NCBI RefSeq assembly: GCF_039062465.1
Contig: NZ_JBCLNF010000018.1
Location: 1-12,204 of the forward strand
Reading direction: 5' to 3'
Length of the DNA: 12,204 nucleotides
DNA from: Parolsenella sp958406235
Lineage (GTDB): Bacteria > Actinomycetota > Coriobacteriia > Coriobacteriales > Atopobiaceae
Every line of letters begins with the position of its first letter. Within the stretch, counting starts at the first letter, position 1. The notes under the pieces were generated by a model. That model saw nothing but the letters and a program-made list of their open reading frames with translations. It was not told the DNA's origin and searched no databases. This document shows, in pieces, positions 1-6,758 of this stretch. The translations under genes were made by a program, and so were the position numbers.

Positions 1-73
1 CGGCCCTGCGGCCGAGCCCCCTCTCGAACATGTCGGCGGCGGCGGACCTGACGCCCGGACCGTACGTGGTCAT
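1..73 (-). CDS. IS3-family transposase OrfA, N-terminal fragment (runs off the window)
   Basis: An ATG at 73-71 opens a frame that stays open to the window edge, giving 24 residues beginning MTTYGPGVRSAAADMFERGL. The pattern 'Y-x-P-x-V-R-x-A-A-x-x-x-F-x-x-G-x-G' is typical of the first helix of the helix-turn-helix domain in OrfA proteins of IS3-family elements, which bind the element's ends. A strong ribosome binding site, GGGAGG, lies 7 nt upstream (86-81). The position just inside an IS150-like terminal repeat supports the call. The rest of orfA, the frameshift site and the orfB integrase lie outside. The residues alone would not prove the identity; the context does most of the work. Confidence 0.65.
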   Translation of the reverse strand, partial: MTTYGPGVRSAAADMFERGLGRRA

Positions 74-79
74 AGACGA

Positions 80-126
80 GCCTCCCATTCCTCGGACTTT
101 AGTTTTCTGTCCAAGAAATGGGAGGC
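80..126 (-). promoter_or_regulatory. Hairpin sequestering the transposase ribosome binding site
   Basis: On the minus strand the 18-nt arm 126-109 pairs with the arm 97-80 around an 11-nt loop (108-98). Sixteen pairs are Watson-Crick and two are G-U. On the plus strand those two positions would be C-A mismatches, so the structure suits the minus-strand RNA only. The 3' arm contains the orfA ribosome binding site GGGAGG (86-81), fully paired with CCTCCC in the terminal repeat (125-120). No U-run follows, so it is a poor intrinsic terminator. The likely role is to silence transposase translation on transcripts that enter from pknB, as known for IS10, IS50 and IS200. The pairing is seen; the function is inferred. 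Confidence 0.65.
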
Positions 127-132
127 AGTTCA
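108..132 (-). repeat. Terminal inverted repeat of the IS150-like element
   Basis: The 25-nt minus-strand end from 132 to 108 starts with TG, as IS3-family ends do, and carries the CTGC, CCCATTT and TTGGACA blocks that I associate with IS150-group ends. The partner repeat is beyond the left edge. Its inner part (126-109) also forms the 5' arm of the hairpin described separately, so the transposase binding site and the RNA structure share the same bases. Confidence 0.7.
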
Positions 133-173
133 GAGAACGCCGGGCGCTGTGCTATCGGGCTATGTGGCCAAGC

Positions 174-2015
174 TTAGTTGTTGCTCTGGGTCGAATCGGA
201 CGAGCTGTCGGTGCTGGGGGTCTCAGATCCGCCGCCGGAGGTGCCGGTGTTGCCGCCAGCGTTGCCACCGTTGCCGCCGCTCGAGGGTCTCGAACCCTTC
301 GAGATGATGAGGGTGATCTGGGTATCCTTGCCCTGCTTGCCGGTGGGGCTCTGCGAGATGACGCAGCCGGCCTCGACTTCGTCGCTGTACTGACTGTTGC
401 TCGTGTCGATATTGGTGAAGCCAGCAGAGTTCAGGTCAGAGATGGCGCTCGACTTGCTCCAGCCAGCGTGGTTGCCAGCGTCCGCGCTGCCCACGCCCGT
501 GGAGATGTGATAGGTGATCGTGTCGCCCTCCTTGGCGTCGCTCCCGGCCTGCTGGTCCTGGCTGGCGACCTTTCCGCTCTCGACGTCGGTCGACTCGACG
601 GAGTCACCTACGGCGCCCTTGAGGTTGACGGCGGCAAGAGCCTCCTCAGCCTGCGCAGGCGTCAGGTTTTTAAGGTTAGGAACCTCGACGGTTGCGGCGG
701 GCTCCTTGCCCTTGGAGAAGACGAGCTTTACCTTCGTGCCCTTCTCGCACTGGGTGTTGCGAGCCGGGTCCTGGCTCACGAGCTTGCCTTCCTCGATGTT
801 GTCGTCGTACTGCTCGGACGTGCTCACGACAAACCAACCATCACCGTACTCGGCGAGCTTTGCCGTGGCCTCATCCGCTGTCATGCCTTCGAGGTTGGGC
901 ATTGCCTTCGTGGAGGAATTGCCGCCAAGGACGCTCATCGCAACACCGGCGATGATGGCAATCGCGGCAATAACTCCGATTACGATTGCAGCGACCTTGC
1001 CCTTGCTCTTGGGCTTCTCCTCCGGCACCTGCATGCCGGAAAGATTCGTTTGGGCGGTGGGGATGCGGCCGGTGGTCGCGGGGGACATCCCAACGGCGGC
1101 GCGAGGCATGGCCTGGGTGCGGCCTCCGGCCTGCGGGCGATTCATGGCCTGAGTCGGGCCGGCGGAGATGAGGGACGTGGCCTCGCCAAGGTTGACGATG
1201 CGCCCGGCAAGGTAGTCATTCAGGACGCGACGCAGCTCGTCGGCGGTCTGGAAGCGCTCCGCGGGGTTCTTGCGCATGCACTTGAGGATGATGCCCTCGA
1301 GCGTTGCGTCGACGTTGGGGTTGACCTGGCTGGGAGGAACGGGCTGCTCGTTGACCTGCTTGAGGGCAACGGAGATGGCGTCGTCACCGTCGAAAGGAAC
1401 TCGTCCCGTCGCGGCTTCATACATGACGATGCCGAGGGAGTAGAGGTCGGAGGTAGGGCCAAGCTCCTTGCCCTGCGTTTGCTCGGGCGAGACGTAGTGA
1501 GCGGTGCCAAGCACGGAGTTGTCAGCCGTGAGGTGACTGTTCTTGGCGCGAGCGATGCCGAAGTCCATCACCTTGATGTTGCCGTTGGGCTGCACCATGA
1601 TGTTCTGCGGTTTGATGTCACGGTGGATGATGTCGTGCCTGTGGGCCTCGGAGAGGGCCTGGCAGATCTGCGAGCCAATCTGAGCGACCTTGCGGCAGTC
1701 GAGGGCTCCATGGTTGCGGATGCCGGTCTTGAGGTCCGTACCGCGCAGGTACTCCATGACGATGTAGTACGTATCGCCGTCCTTGCCCCAGTCATAGACG
1801 CCCACGATGTAGGGACTCTGGAGTGCCGCGGCAGCCTGAGCCTCCTGCTTGAAGCGCGCAGCGAAGGACGGATCGGTTGCGTACTGCGGCAGCATCATCT
1901 TGATGGCGACGGTGCGACCGAGCACCTGATCGAGACCGCGATAGACGGTCGCCATACCTCCGATGCCAATCCTGTCCTGGACGGCATAGCGTCCGCCGAG
2001 TAGCTTGTCTGCCAT
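174..2015 (-). CDS. pknB: PASTA-domain Ser/Thr protein kinase PknB
   Basis: Transmembrane receptor kinase of 613 residues that phosphorylates cell-wall and division proteins in response to wall fragments. The kinase domain spans about 8-268: glycine loop GIGGMA (17-22), VAIK lysine 39, HRDIKPQN (131-138), DFG (151-153), activation threonine 171 in GTAHYVSPEQ. A juxtamembrane linker (about 275-338) repeats TQAM twice, candidate phosphothreonine sites for FHA proteins. One membrane helix (about 341-364) precedes three PASTA-type repeats (about 370-436, 442-507, 509-574) and a Gly/Ser/Asn-rich tail. The third repeat lacks the usual V-P opening and is divergent. The ATG at 2015 was chosen because GGGAG lies 5 nt upstream and the protein then starts MADKLLGGRY like its family; an in-frame ATG at 2063 has no good ribosome site. 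It is the last gene of the cluster. Confidence 0.95.
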   Translation of the reverse strand: MADKLLGGRYAVQDRIGIGGMATVYRGLDQVLGRTVAIKMMLPQYATDPSFAARFKQEAQAAAALQSPYIVGVYDWGKDGDTYYIVMEYLRGTDLKTGIRNHGALDCRKVAQIGSQICQALSEAHRHDIIHRDIKPQNIMVQPNGNIKVMDFGIARAKNSHLTADNSVLGTAHYVSPEQTQGKELGPTSDLYSLGIVMYEAATGRVPFDGDDAISVALKQVNEQPVPPSQVNPNVDATLEGIILKCMRKNPAERFQTADELRRVLNDYLAGRIVNLGEATSLISAGPTQAMNRPQAGGRTQAMPRAAVGMSPATTGRIPTAQTNLSGMQVPEEKPKSKGKVAAIVIGVIAAIAIIAGVAMSVLGGNSSTKAMPNLEGMTADEATAKLAEYGDGWFVVSTSEQYDDNIEEGKLVSQDPARNTQCEKGTKVKLVFSKGKEPAATVEVPNLKNLTPAQAEEALAAVNLKGAVGDSVESTDVESGKVASQDQQAGSDAKEGDTITYHISTGVGSADAGNHAGWSKSSAISDLNSAGFTNIDTSNSQYSDEVEAGCVISQSPTGKQGKDTQITLIISKGSRPSSGGNGGNAGGNTGTSGGGSETPSTDSSSDSTQSNN

Positions 2016-2072
2016 GTGTGCTCCCATCAAACCTCTGCGCCCGTTGGCGCTCGTATCCATCATGCCATCAAT

Positions 2073-2089
2073 GACGCCCGGAGGGCGTC
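2073..2089 (-). other. Hairpin in the gap between the SEDS-PBP gene and pknB
   Basis: GACGCCC and GGGCGTC form a perfect 7-bp stem with a 3-nt loop, placed 21 nt past the SEDS-PBP stop codon. No U-run follows on the minus strand, so it is unlikely to be an efficient terminator. A second, weaker stem (GCGCC/GGCGC, 2037-2050) lies just before the pknB ribosome binding site. I see no convincing promoter in this 95-bp gap. The structures could mark an RNA processing or attenuation point that sets pknB level relative to the genes upstream. Confidence 0.5.
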
Positions 2090-2110
2090 CTCGTTAGTGT
2101 TGGTCGTCCA

Positions 2111-4978
2111 TTAGCTTGATCCTTGCGCCTGAGCGTTGAGCGACTTGGAGAGGACTTGGCCGGCAAGCCTTGCCGCAAGGCCGCTCACGTTGTCATTATC
2201 AGAGCCCTCGACGCATATCGAAATGGCGAGCGTCGGGTTGTCATAGGGCGCGAATCCAATGAAGGTGGAGTTAATCTGGCCGTTCGCGACCTCAGCGGTG
2301 CCCGTCTTGCCGGCCACGCGCGCGCCGTAGACCTGGGCTGCCATGCCCGTGCCGTTCTGGACGACGTCGAGCATTGCCTCCTTAACCTGCTGCGCGGTCT
2401 CAGCCGTCACGGCCTGTCCGAGGCTTCGGGGTTTGGTCGTGGTGATGGTGACGCCTTCGGGGGAGAGCACGTGATCGACCAGATACGGGCTCATGACAAC
2501 GCCGTTGTTGGCGATGGCGGCGGCCACGACGGCGTTCTGCATCACGGTGGTCTGGGGGCCAGCCGGGCTCGAGTGCTGGCCGACGGGCTGGCCGGCGCCT
2601 GCCCACGCGGTCTCCCACTCCGTCATCTCGGACGCGTCTGGCATGAGCGACGCCGTGACGTGGAAGTCCTGGCCCAGCGTCGTGCCGTAGCCGAAGGCCT
2701 TGGCGTAGTCGACGAGGGTGCTTGCTCCAACGTTGACGGCTAGCTGGCCAAACGCTGTGTTCGAGCTGTGCGTGAAGGCGTTGCGAAGCGTGGTCGTCCC
2801 GAAGTCCTCGCCAGCGACGTTCGTGACATCGGCGTCCCCGATGCTGATGCGTGCGGGCGCGTCGATCGAACTGTCGAGGGTCGCCGTGCCGGAGTCGATG
2901 GCTGCGGCAAGGGTCACGACCTTAAACGTGGATCCGGGCGTGTACAGCGAGGCGCAGCTGCGGTCGACGAGCTCGCCGCTACTGTCTCCGGTCGAGAGAA
3001 TGGTCGAGATGTCGTTGTAGGAGAACGTGGGCGAAGATGCCTTCGCGAGGACGGCGCCCGTGGTGGGGTCGAGCACGACGATTGAGCCGACGTGCCCCTC
3101 GAGGGCCTCCTCAGCTGCTTGCTGAATCTGAGAGTTAATGGTGAGAACGACGGAGTTGCCAGGTTGGTTCACGCCTGCGAGCGAATACAGGGCATTCTGC
3201 CAGTTGGAGTAATCTGCGTGGCCGGTGAGGGAGTCGTTCATCGACGCTTCGACGCCTGTGGCGCCGTACTGGGTCGAGACGTATCCAACGGTGTGGGCGG
3301 CGAGGCTGCCTTGCGGATACGTGCGCACATAGGTGCCGTCTGCCTGCTTGAGGGACTCTGCGAGCGTCACGCCGTCGGAGGTGAGGATGGCGCCGCGCTG
3401 CACGTAGGCACTTCTCGCAATCGTGTGGTTGTTGTTGGGCAGCTGCTGGTAGTAGCTTGCCTTGATCACCTGGATATAGGTCAGGTTCGCGATAAGGGCC
3501 GCGAACAGCAGCGTGAAGAAGGTCACGAGTAGGGTCAGTCGGTTGCCAAGGGCAACGCGTCCCAGAACTCCGCCCTCAGAGGTGCCAAGGCCGAAGTGTG
3601 CCCGCGCGTGCTTGCCCTGCACGACCGGAGCGCCGCCAGTGGATCCGGGTGCCAGGAGCGGGGAGGGGCTTGCGCTCGTGCCATCGCCAGAGGGCAGTGC
3701 CGTGCGCCCCGTGCCCTCGTCGCCGGCGCGCAGAAGCAGGCCGATGACGATGAAGCTCGAGAGCAGGCTCGAGCCGCCCTGGCTCATGAACGGCAGGGTC
3801 ACGCCCGTGAGGGGCAGAAGCTTCGTGACGCCTCCAACGATGAGGAATGCCTGGAAGGAGAGAGCCGTCGTGAGGCCGACCGCGGTGAACGCACTCATGT
3901 CGCTCTTCGCGCGCGCCGCGGTGGTGAGGCCACGCACCGCGAGAAGCATAAAGAGGAGCAGCACGGCGGCACCGCCGAGAAGCCCCATTTCCTCCGCGAC
4001 GGCGGAGAAGATGAAGTCACTCTTCACCACGGGGATGAGCGTGGGCATGCCCTTGCCAATGCCGGAGCCGACGAGGCCTCCGTCAGCAAGCGAGTAGATG
4101 GATTGAACGATTTGGAGTCCAGAGCCGGATGGGTCTGCGAAGGGGTCGAGCCAGATCTGGAAGCGTACGCGGACGTGCGAGAAGAACTTATAAGAGAGGG
4201 CCCCGCCGATGGCAAGCAGCGCCAGGCTGACGAGGACATAGCCAATGCGACCGGTCGCGACATAGAGCATGACCACGAAGAGGGTGAAGAACAGCACGGC
4301 GCTGCCAAGGTCGCGCTCGAAGACAACGACGACCAGGCACATGCCCCACATGACGAGCATCGGGGTGAGCATGCGCAGGCGCGGCAGCGTGAACGGGCCC
4401 ACCTTGTGCGAGGACGCCGACAACAACTCGCGGTTCTCGGAGAGATAAGCGGCAAGGAACAGGACGATGAGGATCTTCGCGATCTCGCCTGGCTGGAACG
4501 AGAAGCCGCCGATGCGTATCCAGAGCTTCGAGCCGTAAATCTCCGTACCGAAGATAGCCGGCATGAGCAGGAGCGCCACGCCGGTGAGACCGAGCGTGAA
4601 CTTATAATCCGCAAGCCTATCGAGGTTGGGGATGAGTATGAGCGTCGCCACCATGGCTGCGACGGAGACGAACAGCCACACGACCTGTCCCATGGCGTCC
4701 TCGGGCGCAAGACGCGTGACAAACGTGATGCCAATGCCCGAGAGGATGAAGACGAGGGGCAGTATTGCTGGGTCCGCACCCGGGGCAAGCAGGCGTATGG
4801 CGATATGTGCCGCCACGAAGGCGACGATGAGGCCGATGGGCACCGAGAGCGTCTCGAGCGAAAGCTGCGCTCCCGTGTTCATGACATACATGGAATAGAG
4901 CAGGAGCACCGGCACGGCTCCGGCAATAAGCAGGAGGAGCTCGGTGGCGCGGCGAGAACCGCCAATCTGTTTGGTCAT
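2111..4978 (-). CDS. SEDS (FtsW/RodA) glycosyltransferase fused to class B penicillin-binding protein (PbpA type)
   Basis: A single 955-residue protein that should carry both peptidoglycan polymerase and transpeptidase activity. The N-terminal part (about 10-417) is a SEDS protein with about ten membrane helices. It has ERDLGSA (221-227), the extracellular loop WLDPFADPSG (276-285) holding the presumed catalytic aspartate, and LPFMSQGGSS (395-404). A Gly/Ser/Pro-rich linker (about 418-473) leads to a further membrane helix (about 481-503). The PBP part follows: RGAI motif (528-531), then the transpeptidase domain with STFK (683-686, catalytic Ser683), SSN (738-740) and KTG (891-893). All key residues are present. 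In Mycobacterium the equivalents are two adjacent genes, rodA and pbpA. The ATG at 4978 has AAGGAGG 8 nt upstream and starts 1 nt after the phosphatase stop; an in-frame GTG at 4999 is less likely. Confidence 0.95.
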   Translation of the reverse strand: MTKQIGGSRRATELLLLIAGAVPVLLLYSMYVMNTGAQLSLETLSVPIGLIVAFVAAHIAIRLLAPGADPAILPLVFILSGIGITFVTRLAPEDAMGQVVWLFVSVAAMVATLILIPNLDRLADYKFTLGLTGVALLLMPAIFGTEIYGSKLWIRIGGFSFQPGEIAKILIVLFLAAYLSENRELLSASSHKVGPFTLPRLRMLTPMLVMWGMCLVVVVFERDLGSAVLFFTLFVVMLYVATGRIGYVLVSLALLAIGGALSYKFFSHVRVRFQIWLDPFADPSGSGLQIVQSIYSLADGGLVGSGIGKGMPTLIPVVKSDFIFSAVAEEMGLLGGAAVLLLFMLLAVRGLTTAARAKSDMSAFTAVGLTTALSFQAFLIVGGVTKLLPLTGVTLPFMSQGGSSLLSSFIVIGLLLRAGDEGTGRTALPSGDGTSASPSPLLAPGSTGGAPVVQGKHARAHFGLGTSEGGVLGRVALGNRLTLLVTFFTLLFAALIANLTYIQVIKASYYQQLPNNNHTIARSAYVQRGAILTSDGVTLAESLKQADGTYVRTYPQGSLAAHTVGYVSTQYGATGVEASMNDSLTGHADYSNWQNALYSLAGVNQPGNSVVLTINSQIQQAAEEALEGHVGSIVVLDPTTGAVLAKASSPTFSYNDISTILSTGDSSGELVDRSCASLYTPGSTFKVVTLAAAIDSGTATLDSSIDAPARISIGDADVTNVAGEDFGTTTLRNAFTHSSNTAFGQLAVNVGASTLVDYAKAFGYGTTLGQDFHVTASLMPDASEMTEWETAWAGAGQPVGQHSSPAGPQTTVMQNAVVAAAIANNGVVMSPYLVDHVLSPEGVTITTTKPRSLGQAVTAETAQQVKEAMLDVVQNGTGMAAQVYGARVAGKTGTAEVANGQINSTFIGFAPYDNPTLAISICVEGSDNDNVSGLAARLAGQVLSKSLNAQAQGSS

Positions 4979-4979
4979 G

Positions 4980-6347
4980 CTACGCGCCTCCTTCGGCACC
5001 TGTGGTCACTACATCTGCTCCGGTTTCCGCAGCTTCTGGGCCGGATGCCCCGAGGGTGCTTCCAACTGCGCCGTCCGTACTGTCAGATTGCGCGTCGTCT
5101 GCGGCCTTTTGAGCCTTGGCACGCGCTTCTTCAATCTGGGTCTGGTAGGCCTGGACCGTGGTTAGCGCGTCGTCCCTACTAGCAACCGGGATGCCGGCGG
5201 CGAGCTGGTGCTGGGTCGACTCGGGGAGGTCGGCGATGCTCACCTGGGTACTCTCCTCGAGACTCGAGAGCGGAATCCCGAAGGCGCTGCTATGGATGCC
5301 CTGGTAAATACCCACTCGCCCGCCGTCTGCGCCGATATACCAAGAGGAGCGGATAAAAAACCCGAGTGCGATGGACAGAACGACGGCGAGCCCCAGCAAC
5401 ACCGCGAGCCAACCAAGTACTGCCCGGCGCCGCGCCAGACGGCGAGCCTCCTCGCGCCCGTCACTTACGACATCGACGACAATGACGGACACGTTGTCAT
5501 GGCCGCCGGCTTCAAGCGCGGCAGCGACGAGCTGATCCGTGCAGTCGATGGGCGTCGCCGAAGAAACGGAGAGAAGCTCGATTTGGGCGTCGGGAACCAT
5601 GGAGGAGAGGCCGTCGGAGCAGAGGATGATGCGGTCCCCGCGCTCGACATCGAGCGAGAAGTGATCCGCGTACATGTCTGGGTCGGAGCCGAGAGCTCGG
5701 GTGATGATGGAGCGCGAGGGGTGTACGCGAGCTTCGTCCGCCGTAATCTCTCCAGCGTCGACGAGCTCCTCGACGTACGAGTGGTCATGCGTGATGCGCA
5801 CGAGGGTGCCGGCGCGCAGGAGGTAGATGCGCGAGTCGCCCACGTGCGCGATGGCCATCTTGGTGCCCTCGATGATGCAGCAGGTTGCGGTGCACCCCAT
5901 GCCAGGCTTGCCCTCGCCGTTTGCTGCCCCCTGGATGACGGCCTCGTTCGCTGCCTCGATGGCGGCGCCAAGCAGCGTGTCATCAGCGTGTTCCGGGGCA
6001 TGGCTGGCGATGGTGCGAACCGCGATGGAACTCGCGACTTCGCCCGCGGCGTGTCCGCCCATGCCATCGCAAACGCCAAAGAGCGGATTCCGTACGAGAT
6101 AGGAGTCTTCGTTGTGGCCGCGTACGAGGCCCACGTCCGTGCGTCCCGCCCAGGAAAGGCGCGTACTGGCACCCATTTCGAGACCCGCACCGGGACGAGA
6201 GTCGAGGTCGAATGCTGGTGCGTGTGGGTCATGGGTATCGTGACGGCGATGTGCGCGAAGATGGGGCCCGCCATGGCCGATGTGGCCAATGAGGGGCAAA
6301 GGGCCCGTCGAGCCCAGGGGATTATTGTGTCCGAGAGCGGAGCTCAT
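4980..6347 (-). CDS. pstP: PP2C-family Ser/Thr protein phosphatase (PstP type)
   Basis: Membrane-anchored metal-dependent phosphatase of 455 residues that removes phosphate from the kinases and FHA proteins encoded beside it. The catalytic domain (about 62-295) has the PP2C motifs in order: GLVRGHNEDS (Asp81), CDGMGGH (Asp94), GDSRIYLL (170-177), the ITRALGSD segment (215-222), CSDGLS (Asp245) and GGHDNVSVIVV (Asp284). These are the metal-binding aspartates expected. After an Arg-rich stretch comes one membrane helix (about 309-332), then an outside tail of about 120 residues that turns Ala/Asp/Gly-rich. The ATG overlaps the fhaB stop as ATGA, suggesting translational coupling. This start gives a His-rich 60-residue extension that PstP proteins normally lack; an ATG at codon 58 (6176) would give the usual length but has only a weak ribosome site. 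Confidence 0.93.
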   Translation of the reverse strand: MSSALGHNNPLGSTGPLPLIGHIGHGGPHLRAHRRHDTHDPHAPAFDLDSRPGAGLEMGASTRLSWAGRTDVGLVRGHNEDSYLVRNPLFGVCDGMGGHAAGEVASSIAVRTIASHAPEHADDTLLGAAIEAANEAVIQGAANGEGKPGMGCTATCCIIEGTKMAIAHVGDSRIYLLRAGTLVRITHDHSYVEELVDAGEITADEARVHPSRSIITRALGSDPDMYADHFSLDVERGDRIILCSDGLSSMVPDAQIELLSVSSATPIDCTDQLVAAALEAGGHDNVSVIVVDVVSDGREEARRLARRRAVLGWLAVLLGLAVVLSIALGFFIRSSWYIGADGGRVGIYQGIHSSAFGIPLSSLEESTQVSIADLPESTQHQLAAGIPVASRDDALTTVQAYQTQIEEARAKAQKAADDAQSDSTDGAVGSTLGASGPEAAETGADVVTTGAEGGA

Positions 6348-6757
6348 CGACGGCTCACCCTCATGACCACGTCTCCAACCTGGACTTCGTCGCCGTCACG
6401 CAGGGTGACGGGGTCGAGGATGAGACGACCGTTCACAAGCGTGCCGTTCGTGGAGTGAAGGTCTTCGAGCACGAGCGCAGGCCCCTGCAGGGTAAAGCGC
6501 GCATGGGTGGAGGAGACGATTGGCTCGGCGATGACGATGTCGCTCGAGGGCGATCGACCGATGACGACGGGGCCGAGCATGTCCACGTGGAGGCCGCGAA
6601 GCTGGCGCGGGCCCTTATCCACGTCGACGCACCAGATTGCCGGGTCCTTGCGCTGGCCCCTGACGAGGCCGATTCCCGTCTTCATAACGACGAACAGGAA
6701 CAGGTAGAGAACCACGACGAGGGCAATGCGCCCCATGAACAGGACGAGGTCGATCAT
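6344..6757 (-). CDS. fhaB: FHA-domain membrane protein FhaB (FipA)
   Basis: Small phosphothreonine-binding adaptor of 137 residues. An N-terminal membrane helix (about 4-26) anchors it, and an FHA domain (about 62-137) faces the cytoplasm. The FHA signature residues are present: IGRSPSSDI, then VSSTHARF, then HSTNGTLVNG. In mycobacteria FhaB binds phosphorylated PknB and wall-synthesis or division partners; the same role is inferred here. The ATG lies 1 nt after the fhaA stop codon, with AGGGAG 7 nt upstream inside the end of fhaA. Its own stop overlaps the phosphatase start by 4 nt. Length and architecture match the family well. Confidence 0.93.
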   Translation of the reverse strand: MIDLVLFMGRIALVVVLYLFLFVVMKTGIGLVRGQRKDPAIWCVDVDKGPRQLRGLHVDMLGPVVIGRSPSSDIVIAEPIVSSTHARFTLQGPALVLEDLHSTNGTLVNGRLILDPVTLRDGDEVQVGDVVMRVSRR

Positions 6758-6758
6758 A

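Larger units (their letters stand above)
1..132 (-). mobile_element. Left end of an IS3-family (IS150-like) insertion sequence, partial
   Basis: Read on the minus strand, a terminus begins at 132 with TGAACTGCCTCCCATTTCTT and continues TGGACA. This has the layout of the IS150-group terminal repeat as I remember it (TG, then ACTGC, CCCATTTT, TTGGAC). It is followed 35 nt further in by the start of an orfA-like reading frame that runs off the window. The element lies 41 nt past the pknB stop codon and is oriented like pknB. The flanking bases GAG or GAGA (plus strand, from 133) would be one copy of the 3-4 bp target duplication usual for this group. The other end is outside the window, so intactness cannot be judged. 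Confidence 0.78.

Noticed and set aside
80..126. Hairpin as the intrinsic terminator of the pknB operon
   Set aside because: No U-run follows the stem on the minus strand, and the 5' arm coincides with an IS terminal repeat while the 3' arm carries a ribosome site, so the regulatory reading fits better. Partial termination cannot be excluded.
30..2003. Long plus-strand open frame opposite pknB (about 650 codons)
   Set aside because: It mirrors the minus-strand kinase gene codon for codon; high GC suppresses stops on the opposite strand. It has no recognisable domain and begins inside the insertion sequence.
3596..5182. Long plus-strand open frame opposite the SEDS-PBP gene (about 530 codons)
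   Set aside because: The composition is dominated by Glu/Arg/His/Asp as expected from reading hydrophobic membrane codons backwards; the opposite strand has a clear membrane enzyme.
5208..6458. Long plus-strand open frame opposite the phosphatase
   Set aside because: It is a shadow of the PP2C gene, with no ribosome site and no domain; it also spans the fhaB/pstP junction.
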